Numbered from the stretch's first letter, positions 1 to 5,268 are shown. The stretch: DNA of 5,268 bases from Gammaproteobacteria bacterium (GCA_024206355.1 JAAGZM010000773.1:1-5268); one strand, 5' to 3'. Program-made: numbers and translations. Notes: generated by a model not told the origin, from the sequence alone.

Positions 1-1476
1 ATATTTTATGCTGCTGGCACGCTTTTAAATGATGACTTAGGTCTTGCTGATGGAACTGTATTAGCTGCAGGTACCATTCTTGCACAGGATATTACTATTC
101 GTGATACTGCTGCTCTAAATGTCTTTTATCTTGCTATTGCACTGATTGTAATGGGTGTAGGTTTCTTGAAACCAAATATATCAACGATAGTTGGAAAGCT
201 GTATAGCGATGACGATCCCCGTAGAGACTCAGGTTTTACTATTTTTTATATGGGTATTAATATTGGTTCATTTGTAGCGACCATACTTTGTGGTTGGTTA
301 GGTGAAACTTACGGATGGAAATATGGTTTCGGTGCTGCTGGTATCGGTATGATCATAGGTCTTTTCACTTTTCTATATGGTCAGAAATACCTTAAAGGTC
401 ATGCTGAACCAAGTAATCCAGGTATTTTAAAAGAAAAAGTAATGGGTATTATTAGTCGCGAGTACTTTATATATCTTTGTGCAATACTTGCTACAGGGGT
501 TGTTTGGTACCTTGTTCAAGATGAGCCAGTAGTCTATGCAACCCAAAATGCATTTTTAGTTATCGCTATTGTAGGCATTATCCTCTATTCAATGTTTCAT
601 GATAGAGAAGGTGTTAGTAAGGGGACTGGTCAATTTATTGCTGGTACAACGATACTACTTGGGCTATTAGCCGTGTTAGGTTCTACTACAACTGTTCTTG
701 GTTCCTCAGATGCTATTGGCGAATATCTTGTCTACGCCACAATTATTGCACTGGTTTCATTTATTGTTTACGGCTTTAAATTTCATAATTCAGATGATTA
801 TGGGCGTACAGTAGTATTGATGGTTCTCATATTGTCCACAGTTGTTTTCTGGGCACTGTTTGAACAATCGGCGGGTTCAATGACGCTTTATGCGGATAGA
901 GTATTACAGCGTAATGTGATGGGCTCTGAAATTCGAGCGTCAATGTTTGGTTCGCTAAATGCTGGATTTATCATGGTACTGGCAATTCCTTTTTCTGCAC
1001 TTTGGATTTGGCTTGCAAAGAAAAATTTAGAGCCGTCTACACCAGTAAAATTTGCTCTAGGTATTATTCAGGTGGGTATTGGATTTGGTGCCTTGGTAAT
1101 CGGAGCTCAATTTCCGGATGCATCAGGCAAAGTAGCTGCTATATGGTTGGTACTAGCCTATCTGTTGCACACTACGGGTGAATTATGTCTTTCTCCTGTT
1201 GGCTTATCAGCGGTAACAAAGTTGTCCGTCTCAAGAGTTGTCGGTGTTAGTATGGGAACCTGGTTCCTCGCAACGGCTCTTTCAGAGACAGTTGCAACAA
1301 GAATAGGTAAGATTGCTGCAATTGATACTTCTGGTGTTGAAACTGCCAGTGTTGCTGAGACATTAGCTAAATATACTGAACTCTATGAATTCTTGTTATA
1401 TTTCGGAGTAGGTTTTGGTATATTTATGCTATTGATATCTCCTTTATTAAGAAAAGGCATGCACGGTGTACATTAA
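1..1476 (+). CDS. POT/PTR2-family proton-coupled peptide symporter, 3' part (5' end outside window)
   Basis: This inner-membrane MFS transporter imports di- or tripeptides with protons. The frame is open from base 1. The first in-window ATG (151) lies inside a membrane segment, so it is not the start, and 491 codons are visible. Family marks (window codon numbers) are KPNIST at 57-62, DDPRRDSGFT at 71-80, the PTR2 signature FYMGINIGS at 82-90, FWALFEQSAGS at 283-293 and GELCLSPVGLS at 393-403. The N-terminal ExxERFSYYG-type proton-coupling motif and the first two to three helices are upstream of the window. About 13 hydrophobic segments remain. Four of them lie between the helices I take as TM6 and TM7, where canonical 14-helix POT proteins have two. 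The full protein would probably exceed 550 residues, longer than the usual 460-520. The family is near certain; the exact substrate is not. A terminator follows, so the unit ends here. Confidence 0.93.
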   Translation: MFYAAGTLLNDDLGLADGTVLAAGTILAQDITIRDTAALNVFYLAIALIVMGVGFLKPNISTIVGKLYSDDDPRRDSGFTIFYMGINIGSFVATILCGWLGETYGWKYGFGAAGIGMIIGLFTFLYGQKYLKGHAEPSNPGILKEKVMGIISREYFIYLCAILATGVVWYLVQDEPVVYATQNAFLVIAIVGIILYSMFHDREGVSKGTGQFIAGTTILLGLLAVLGSTTTVLGSSDAIGEYLVYATIIALVSFIVYGFKFHNSDDYGRTVVLMVLILSTVVFWALFEQSAGSMTLYADRVLQRNVMGSEIRASMFGSLNAGFIMVLAIPFSALWIWLAKKNLEPSTPVKFALGIIQVGIGFGALVIGAQFPDASGKVAAIWLVLAYLLHTTGELCLSPVGLSAVTKLSVSRVVGVSMGTWFLATALSETVATRIGKIAAIDTSGVETASVAETLAKYTELYEFLLYFGVGFGIFMLLISPLLRKGMHGVH

Positions 1477-1503
1477 ACACTAAAGCTGCTTTTCATTGTA
1501 CTT

Positions 1504-1530
1504 GTAATAGAAGTAATAGAAGTAATAGAA
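1504..1530 (+). repeat. Three perfect tandem copies of a 9-bp unit
   Basis: The unit GTAATAGAA occurs at 1504-1512, 1513-1521 and 1522-1530 with no mismatch. It sits between the transporter stop codon and the terminator stem, so it is transcribed but not translated. It looks like a replication-slippage product whose copy number may vary. No function is visible. Confidence 0.9.
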
Positions 1531-1556
1531 GCCTAGCAATATGCTGGGCTTTTTCT
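1531..1556 (+). terminator. Rho-independent terminator of the peptide symporter gene
   Basis: The stem arm GCCTAGC (1531-1537), loop AATAT and arm GCTGGGC (1543-1549) form a 7-bp helix with one T-G wobble, followed at once by TTTTTCTT. It lies 55 bases after the TAA of the transporter and is the only clear intrinsic terminator in the window. Confidence 0.82.
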
Positions 1557-1566
1557 TATCAAGCAA

Positions 1567-1619
1567 AAATGTGATCACTATCACATTAACATACTGTCAA
1601 TTAGAATATAATCATTATG
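1567..1619 (+). promoter_or_regulatory. Near-consensus CRP box with a -10 element, class II geometry
   Basis: TGTGA (1570-1574), six spacer bases and TCACA (1581-1585) match the CRP consensus exactly, and the flanking A's and T's agree as well. A perfect TATAAT lies at 1607-1612, giving an expected transcription start near G1619. The CRP box centre (1577.5) is then at about -41.5, the classical class II activator position overlapping -35. The bases where a -35 should be (about 1584-1589, CATTAA) are poor, as is usual for such activator-dependent promoters. FNR is less likely because the half-sites read GTGAT rather than TTGAT. The transcript would run into the small gene at 1668. The start site and CRP dependence are inferred. 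Confidence 0.75.
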
Positions 1620-1667
1620 AATCAAGCGCATTAGTATGTTCTGGAGACTATTAATAGGTTATTGGTA

Positions 1668-2071
1668 ATGGATTGGGAATATTTACAGGCACCAAACCCT
1701 AGAGAAAACATGCATAGTATTTTGCTAATGCATATCAATCAACATGAGATCGAGTCTGCCGAGCGTACATCAAAACCTCATTTTGAACTGGCCGCATGGT
1801 TAAAAATTCTGCCCAGCTACCTTCTATGCTATTAATTGAATATAGTGATTTAAATGGAAAGAGTTGGCAAATTGTTGATGCAGCAAGGATGCACTCAATG
1901 AACGGCACGATACTTTTGTCGGGTATTGTTGACTTAAAAAATAAAAATATTAAGGAAGTTGATATCTATTATTGTCACCCTAATCCAGCTATTGAATGTG
2001 TGATTGAAGAGTTGAGGTTTAATGATAAATTATTACAAAGAGATCTTTTTGATACATATCAAACTGCATAA
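1668..2071 (+). pseudogene. Small unrecognised gene split by a -1 frameshift (two overlapping ORFs)
   Basis: An upstream reading frame starts at ATG 1668, with a weak AGG nine bases before it, and ends at TAA 1833-1835 (55 codons, starting MDWEYLQAPNPREN). A second frame, one base back, runs through 1796-2071 (91 codons from its first ATG) and carries the rest of the product, ending FDTYQTA. The second frame is closed by TGA at 1784 and its ATG 1796 has no ribosome binding site, so independent translation looks unlikely. Adding one base to the A-run 1802-1806 would join the frames after AAWLK into a 134-residue soluble protein with segments LLIEYSDLNGKSWQIV and HPNPAIECVIEELRF. There is no signal peptide, membrane segment or cysteine cluster. 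I do not recognise the family. The break may be a real mutation, an assembly error or, less likely, recoding. The CRP-type promoter 50-100 bases upstream argues that the gene was functional. Confidence 0.6.
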
Positions 2072-2083
2072 CTATAACTAATA

Positions 2084-2097
2084 TGAACAGTCGTTCA
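2084..2097. promoter_or_regulatory. Operator-like inverted repeat, distal copy
   Basis: TGAAC-AGTC-GTTCA is an inverted repeat with 5-bp arms. It matches the core of the repeat at the TetR promoter (2282-2295) in 12 of 14 bases. It lies 13 bases after the stop of the frameshifted gene and about 200 bp from the promoter copy. A second site for the TetR-type repressor encoded at 2346 is the simplest reading; binding is inferred. Confidence 0.45.
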
Positions 2098-2115
2098 ATA
2101 ATGAAAAATCATTAT
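2098..2115 (+). repeat. AT-rich perfect inverted repeat next to the distal operator
   Basis: ATAATGA (2098-2104), loop AAAA and TCATTAT (2109-2115) form a perfect 7-bp stem that abuts the operator-like site ending at 2097. It could be a weak hairpin at the 3' end of the small gene's transcript. There is no T tract after it on the plus strand and only one G-C pair per arm, so it is not a convincing terminator. Confidence 0.4.
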
Positions 2116-2201
2116 AGTCAACAAGATAAATCTCCTGTTAAATAAGTTGTTCCATTTATATTGCAAGCGCTTCAATGCTATTTGCTCCCTAAGCTGATTC
2201 T

Positions 2202-2215
2202 TGAGCAGTTGTTCA
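2202..2215. promoter_or_regulatory. Operator-like inverted repeat, degenerate middle copy
   Basis: TGAGCAGTTGTTCA matches the distal site (2084-2097) in 12 of 14 bases and keeps the TGA...GTTCA symmetry. It also overlaps the right arm of a possible imperfect hairpin (TGCTC 2183-2187 with GAGCA 2203-2207, and AAG 2191-2193 with CTT 2200-2202). The site is weaker than the other two and could be chance. Confidence 0.3.
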
Positions 2216-2279
2216 TTATCCATTTTTATACAGTATATGCTACAATACTTCTCGTTTGCCAATATGTAAAACAATATTT

Positions 2280-2310
2280 ATTGAACGTTCGTTCAATTTA
2301 AGGTTATACT
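2280..2310 (+). promoter_or_regulatory. Promoter of the TetR-type gene with an embedded operator
   Basis: ATTGAACG-TT-CGTTCAAT (2280-2297) is a perfect inverted repeat with 8-bp arms, the size and form usual for TetR-family operators. Its left arm contains a possible -35 (TTGAAC, 2281-2286) and a good -10 follows after 18 bp (TATACT, 2305-2310). A bound repressor dimer would therefore cover the -35, as expected for negative autoregulation. The start codon is 36 bases beyond the -10. Autoregulation is inferred from this geometry. Confidence 0.68.
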
Positions 2311-2345
2311 GATTATACAATTTACTATGTGAGTCGGATACTGCT

Positions 2346-2921
2346 ATGGCTAGGCCTTTATCATTTGAACGTGATGTTGTAATTGACCAATCGATGCAAG
2401 TTTTTTGGCGTCAAGGATTTCAAGGAACTTCAATGAGAGATATTGGTAAAGCAACTGTTTTGAACCCAGGTAGCCTCTATGGATATTTTGGTAATAAACG
2501 AAAATTATTTATATTAGTTTTAGAGCACTATTATAAATATTTATCAGCTAGTATTAATCAATCGTTAAATCAGTCTTCATCAAATGCAATTATTCTAAGA
2601 AATTTCTTTACCTTAATATTAAAAGAAAATGAAAATACCGAAATTAAAGGCTGTCTCTTGGTTAACTCTTTACTAGAAATGGCACAAGATAGTGAGATCC
2701 AGGCACATGTGGCGGCTATGTTCAGTGGCCTAGAGGAAATGTTTTACTGGATAATTGTTAAGGGGCAAAAGGAAGGCGATTATCATCCTAAGATTAAAGC
2801 AAGACAAACAGCTAGATATTTATTGAACAACTACTTAGGCTTAAGAGTTCAGTGTATGACTGAAAAAGATAATGAGCAGCTGGGGGAGATTATTGATAAT
2901 TTTCTAGCAGTTCTTGATTAA
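2346..2921 (+). CDS. TetR/AcrR-family transcriptional repressor
   Basis: This 191-residue cytoplasmic DNA-binding protein has the usual length for the family. The N-terminal domain (about 8-55) shows the TetR helix-turn-helix: FWRQGFQGTSMRDIGK at 20-35, then the recognition region around NPGSLYGYFGNKRKLF at 40-55. The rest (about 60-190) is the helical ligand and dimerisation domain, which differs between subfamilies. It includes KGCLLVNSLLEM at 101-112, a form seen in several small-molecule or redox-responsive TetR groups. C103 and C170 are the only cysteines. The ATG at 2346 is chosen for the typical MARPLSF opening and a GGA seven bases upstream. A perfect operator-like palindrome overlaps its promoter, so it probably represses itself. 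It has no divergent partner gene, which is unusual, and its regulon and inducer cannot be read from the window. The gene converges on the diguanylate cyclase gene with 8 bp between stop codons and no clear terminator. Confidence 0.93.
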   Translation: MARPLSFERDVVIDQSMQVFWRQGFQGTSMRDIGKATVLNPGSLYGYFGNKRKLFILVLEHYYKYLSASINQSLNQSSSNAIILRNFFTLILKENENTEIKGCLLVNSLLEMAQDSEIQAHVAAMFSGLEEMFYWIIVKGQKEGDYHPKIKARQTARYLLNNYLGLRVQCMTEKDNEQLGEIIDNFLAVLD

Positions 2922-2929
2922 AAAAATTG

Positions 2930-3895
2930 TTAACTAATTGTTGAAAATAATACACTTTGGTTTCGTCCAGAATCCTTAGCGTGATAAAGCGCAGTATCAG
3001 CTCTATTGAGCCATGCCAATTCACTTTCGTCTTCCTCATTGGTTTCAGCTAGGCCTAAACTTACGGTAACTTTAATTTCAGTATTGTCATATTTGATTGT
3101 AAGACTTTCAATGTTTTTCCGAAGCCGTTCACTAAAAATTCTACCATTTCGTTCAGATACATTTGTGAGAATTATCACAAACTCTTCACCGCCGTATCTC
3201 CCTGATATGTCAGTTTCTCGTTGATTGTTTTGTAATGTTTTAGCAACTTTTCTAATCACCTCATCGCCAGCTTGATGCCCATAGGTATCGTTTACTAATT
3301 TAAAATGATCAATATCAAATATCACCACTGTTCTGGGGTTATGATCACGTCCAAAACGTTTATATTCAGAGAGTAAACGCTCTTCCCAATAACCCCTATT
3401 ATTTAGTGCTGTCATTGCATCTGTATGAGATAATTGTTCAAGTTTAGCATTCATGAGGTGCAACTCTTTTCGTTGGCTTGCAATATCAGTTACATCATAG
3501 ATGATAAGACATACATGATTAATATCTCCATTAACAGAAGATAGTGGAATAATTGATACGTTTTGGTACATGAAAGTTTCAGAGCCAGTTATCGGGCGAT
3601 AGTTATTAAATTTAAAAAGATAGGGACGTTCCTCCCAAGTACTGAATGCCCTGTTTTTTAATAAAAACGATGAGTCAATTTTTTTTCTGATCCAAGCTAA
3701 AGGAGTATCCGGGAAAATATCAAAAAGAACTTTAGAGCGCACTAATTCTGAAGAACGATTACTGTGATTTTCCATAAATGAATTCCAGACCATAATTTGA
3801 TAGTTTTTATCCATCACGATCAAGCCAACATCAACGGATTGGATCATATCCATCAGCCAATGAAATTCTTTTAAATCAAGCGAGGCATCACTCAT
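2930..3895 (-). CDS. PAS-GGDEF diguanylate cyclase
   Basis: This enzyme makes cyclic di-GMP from two GTP. No membrane segment is visible, so it is probably cytoplasmic. In the 321-residue form used here, residues about 12-137 form a PAS-like sensor (VDVGLIVMDKNYQIMVWN near its start, IIYDVTD at its end), followed by a short helical linker and a GGDEF domain at about 155-321. The active site is intact: FDIDHFK with D194 and D196 for metal, NDTYGH at 202-207 and GGEEF at 235-239. An RETD motif at 226-229 lies exactly five residues before GGEEF and forms a complete I-site for product inhibition. There is no EAL or HD-GYP domain. I chose ATG 3895 because GGTGGA lies about eight bases before it. 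ATG 3904, adding three residues, overlaps the upstream gene and has poor spacing. TAA-C-ATG spacing after the REC-CheC gene implies one operon and translational coupling. The PAS ligand is unknown. Confidence 0.94.
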   Translation of the reverse strand: MSDASLDLKEFHWLMDMIQSVDVGLIVMDKNYQIMVWNSFMENHSNRSSELVRSKVLFDIFPDTPLAWIRKKIDSSFLLKNRAFSTWEERPYLFKFNNYRPITGSETFMYQNVSIIPLSSVNGDINHVCLIIYDVTDIASQRKELHLMNAKLEQLSHTDAMTALNNRGYWEERLLSEYKRFGRDHNPRTVVIFDIDHFKLVNDTYGHQAGDEVIRKVAKTLQNNQRETDISGRYGGEEFVIILTNVSERNGRIFSERLRKNIESLTIKYDNTEIKVTVSLGLAETNEEDESELAWLNRADTALYHAKDSGRNQSVLFSTIS

Positions 3896-3896
3896 G

Positions 3897-4937
3897 TTAA
3901 TCATCCACCATATAACTAATTTGCTCGTTTAATCTCTCTATTGAATCCTCAGTAAATAGTAGTAGAAGATCACAATTAATATCACCATTAGATATGGTGT
4001 AATTAATTTCTATAGCAAGCATTTTTTTCCATCGCTTAGAATTTGCTTGGATCATATTAGAGACACGTTGATGTTGTCCCAGTATGAGTGGATGTCCTTG
4101 GCTAAAGTCAATATTGAGTTGTGTCCCAATACCTTTTAGACAAGTACCAATCAAAATATTGGCTATATCCATGACAAGTTCACGTTCAATAATTTCATCA
4201 ATGTCGCCTGAATATTCCATCAATGTTGCAATACTATCGATTCCTGCATCATTAAATATCATAATTGCTTCACCGGCTATTCCTCTGCCAATAAAACCCT
4301 GACAGACAGCGGAAGCTCTTTCGTTTTCGGCGAGAGATAAAGCCATATGTAGTTCACTGACTTCAATAATATTGACATTAGGTACGGGTAACGTGACAAA
4401 TACACCGAGCATTCGAGCAAGTAGATCAGCTGCCTGACCCATGCCTATATTTGCAATTTCTTGGTAACAATCTCTAAAACCAACATGAAATTCCATTCCA
4501 TCAATGGAACTTGAGAGTTTTGAATTTGCAGAAGTTTTTGTTGTTGCTTGAACTGGAGCTGCAGTAATTTTGTCAACTAGCCCGTATTCTAATAGTATGG
4601 CTTCGAGTTTATCGATATCAATAGGTTTCTTAATAAACGCTAGTGCTCCGAGATCTTTTACACGTTTACGGGCTTCGGGTTGCACATCACCTGAAACAAC
4701 AATAACTAAGCAATTAAGGTCTTCTTCTCGAATTGCCTGAAGAACCTCATATCCATCCATTTCTGGCATATTTAAATCGAGAAACATCATTTCCCCGATA
4801 CCGTTTCTCAGAGCATCAACGGCTTCAAGTCCATTACATGCAAAGTGAATATCCATGTCGAAGTTAGCTGGTAAGCTTTTTGCCAGTTGTTTTCTTGCGA
4901 GATTAGAATCGTCACAGATAATGAGTGATGTTGTCAT
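3897..4937 (-). CDS. Response regulator with CheC-like phosphatase output domain (REC-CheC)
   Basis: This is a 346-residue cytoplasmic two-domain protein. Residues 1-120 are a receiver domain with acidic pair D9/D10, phospho-acceptor D54 (FLDLNMPEMDG), switch S82 (VVSGD) and K104 before P105, all expected residues. A linker rich in Ala, Thr and Ser (about 124-146) leads to a CheC/CheX/FliY-type domain (about 150-340). Its first phosphatase motif fits D-x3-E-x2-N-x22-P exactly: D156, E160, N163, P186. A second keeps the same spacing with the acids exchanged: E253, D257, N260, P283. Two motifs favour a CheC or FliY type over CheX, which has one. CheC proteins remove phosphate from CheY-P, so this protein may act on CheY, on its own D54 or on a partner regulator. 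No cheD lies nearby. ATG 4937 gives the usual receiver start but has no clear Shine-Dalgarno. It is the first gene of the operon with the diguanylate cyclase. Motif reading is direct; enzymatic activity is inferred. Confidence 0.92.
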   Translation of the reverse strand: MTTSLIICDDSNLARKQLAKSLPANFDMDIHFACNGLEAVDALRNGIGEMMFLDLNMPEMDGYEVLQAIREEDLNCLVIVVSGDVQPEARKRVKDLGALAFIKKPIDIDKLEAILLEYGLVDKITAAPVQATTKTSANSKLSSSIDGMEFHVGFRDCYQEIANIGMGQAADLLARMLGVFVTLPVPNVNIIEVSELHMALSLAENERASAVCQGFIGRGIAGEAIMIFNDAGIDSIATLMEYSGDIDEIIERELVMDIANILIGTCLKGIGTQLNIDFSQGHPLILGQHQRVSNMIQANSKRWKKMLAIEINYTISNGDINCDLLLLFTEDSIERLNEQISYMVDD

Positions 4938-4950
4938 GATTATAGGTTTT

Positions 4951-4966
4951 TAATAATCCATTATTA
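4951..4966. repeat. Perfect inverted repeat just upstream of the REC-CheC start codon
   Basis: TAATAAT-CC-ATTATTA has 7-bp arms and a 2-base centre. It begins 13 bases before the REC-CheC ATG and is followed at once by the 8-bp palindrome GTAATTAC (4967-4974). It is downstream of the likely promoter, so it would be in the mRNA leader or serve as a repressor site. AT-rich perfect repeats also arise by chance in such DNA, so the functional reading is weak. Confidence 0.4.
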
Positions 4967-5039
4967 GTAATTACGTGTTTTAGTTAAGCATAGTACATTA
5001 TGACTAAATTGACATTAAAAACGGTGGAAGTTGATCAAA

Positions 5040-5080
5040 TAGGAATAATGAAATCTTGTAATAGTCCTATTAGGAATAAT
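5040..5080. repeat. Direct repeat plus inverted copy, possible regulator site cluster
   Basis: TAGGAATAAT occurs at 5040-5049 and again at 5071-5080, identical and 31 bp apart, close to three helical turns. An inverted TCCTA (5065-5069) meets the second copy to form TCCTA-T-TAGGA. The cluster is 103-143 bp upstream of the REC-CheC start codon, a reasonable place for an activator of the minus-strand operon. The binding protein is unknown. Confidence 0.45.
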
Positions 5081-5220
5081 ATGGGGTTGGATAATGTTGA
5101 GGCTTAATATTTGATTAATTTTATACTAAAATGTGGGTTAAAATAATCAGACATTTACTACCGATCTACAAACTATTAGCGCCTATATATAGCCGGTTTC
5201 AGCTTATTCCTTTACTACAT

Positions 5221-5268
5221 CTAACCTGGTGACGGTGGAGGTAGTTCTATGGGAGTCTTCTTGCTAGG
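5221..5268 (-). CDS. Possible C-terminal tail of a minus-strand gene entering from the right edge
   Basis: Reading the minus strand from the window edge, one frame is open for 15 codons (PSKKTPIELPPPSPG) and stops at TAG, the complement of 5221-5223. The sharp rise in GC content begins exactly at that stop (about 54% over 5221-5248, well above the AT-rich DNA before it), which supports coding here. If real, the gene is co-directional with the REC-CheC operon and ends 283 bp before it. Fifteen open codons alone are weak evidence, and the entry competes with the plus-strand start at 5249. Confidence 0.33.
   Translation of the reverse strand, partial: PSKKTPIELPPPSPG
5249..5268 (+). CDS. Possible start of a plus-strand gene running off the right edge
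   Basis: A strong Shine-Dalgarno sequence, GGAGGT (5237-5242), lies six bases before ATG 5249-5251, and the frame continues as MGVFLL to the window end. The hydrophobic opening would suit a signal peptide or membrane protein. This would make the 4938-5236 region a divergent promoter region. It is an alternative to the minus-strand tail at 5221-5268, and six codons cannot settle it. Confidence 0.3.

Larger units (their letters stand above)
4938..5220. other. AT-rich intergenic region upstream of the REC-CheC/diguanylate cyclase operon
   Basis: No convincing gene is present; the longest start-to-stop frame noticed is 19 codons. It should hold the minus-strand operon promoter. The best -10 candidates on the minus strand are TACTAT (complement of 4990-4995) and CATAAT (complement of 4997-5002), but neither has a good -35, which suggests an activator or a non-housekeeping sigma factor. 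The short repeats listed separately lie on either side of these candidates. No sigma-54-type GG-N10-GC element was noticed. Confidence 0.5.

Noticed and set aside
1636..1668. Ten-codon leader peptide (MFWRLLIGYW) whose TAA overlaps the ATG at 1668
   Set aside because: The overlap is suggestive, but there is no ribosome binding site before it and no attenuator hairpin after it.
2101..2145. 14-codon frame after the distal operator
   Set aside because: Its ATG lies inside the AT-rich inverted repeat, it has no Shine-Dalgarno and the peptide has no recognisable character.
2226..2246. LexA-like site or alternative promoter around ATACAGTATA and TACAAT
   Set aside because: The CTGT-N8-ACAG spacing needed for LexA is absent, and TACAAT has no -35 at a workable distance.
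2919..2945. Bidirectional terminator between the convergent TetR and cyclase genes
   Set aside because: There is a T7 tract on the minus strand, but the symmetric sequence around GTTAAC has no room for a loop and is AT-rich, so no stable hairpin is supported.
3006..3224. 72-codon plus-strand open frame inside the diguanylate cyclase gene
   Set aside because: It lies opposite the GGDEF domain, has serine-rich low-information composition and no ribosome binding site, so it is an antisense shadow.
4084..4302. 72-codon plus-strand open frame inside the REC-CheC gene
   Set aside because: It is entirely opposite the well-supported phosphatase domain and shows no family features or start signal.
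5048..5107. 19-codon plus-strand frame with AGGA three bases before its ATG
   Set aside because: The spacing is too short, the peptide is unremarkable and the AGGA belongs to the TAGGAATAAT repeat.

Overview
The window looks like chromosomal DNA from a low-GC gammaproteobacterium of the Shewanella/Psychromonas/Moritella/Vibrio kind. This is inferred from AT-rich codon use, a near-consensus CRP box, a POT-family peptide symporter and a c-di-GMP signalling operon. No similarity search was possible, so the genus is not established.

Layout. (1) 1-1476, plus strand: the 3' part of a proton-coupled peptide symporter, followed by three perfect copies of a 9-bp repeat and a Rho-independent terminator. 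(2) 1567-2071, plus strand: a CRP box placed exactly as in a class II CRP-activated promoter, driving a small unrecognised gene that is split by a -1 frameshift at a run of five A. (3) 2072-2921, plus strand: a 274-bp gap with three related inverted repeats, the strongest lying in the promoter of a TetR/AcrR-type repressor. (4) 2930-4937, minus strand, convergent with the repressor: a two-gene signalling operon. Its first gene is a receiver domain fused to a CheC-like phosphatase domain. Its second is a PAS-GGDEF diguanylate cyclase with intact active and inhibitory sites. (5) 4938-5268: an AT-rich upstream region with short inverted and direct repeats, ending in a GC-richer edge that probably belongs to another gene.

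How the parts work together. The minus-strand pair is tightly packed (TAA-C-ATG) and probably translated coordinately. This suggests that a phosphorelay input, a CheY-P-phosphatase-like output and c-di-GMP synthesis belong to one pathway, perhaps controlling motility or surface attachment. The TetR gene has no divergent partner and probably represses itself. The other two operator-like repeats may be relics or may mark a more distant target.

The most interesting items are the frameshifted gene under a textbook CRP promoter, the REC-CheC protein whose two phosphatase motifs keep exact spacing but with the acidic residues exchanged in the second, and the scattered TetR operator family. No mobile element, CRISPR array, tRNA or rRNA was seen.
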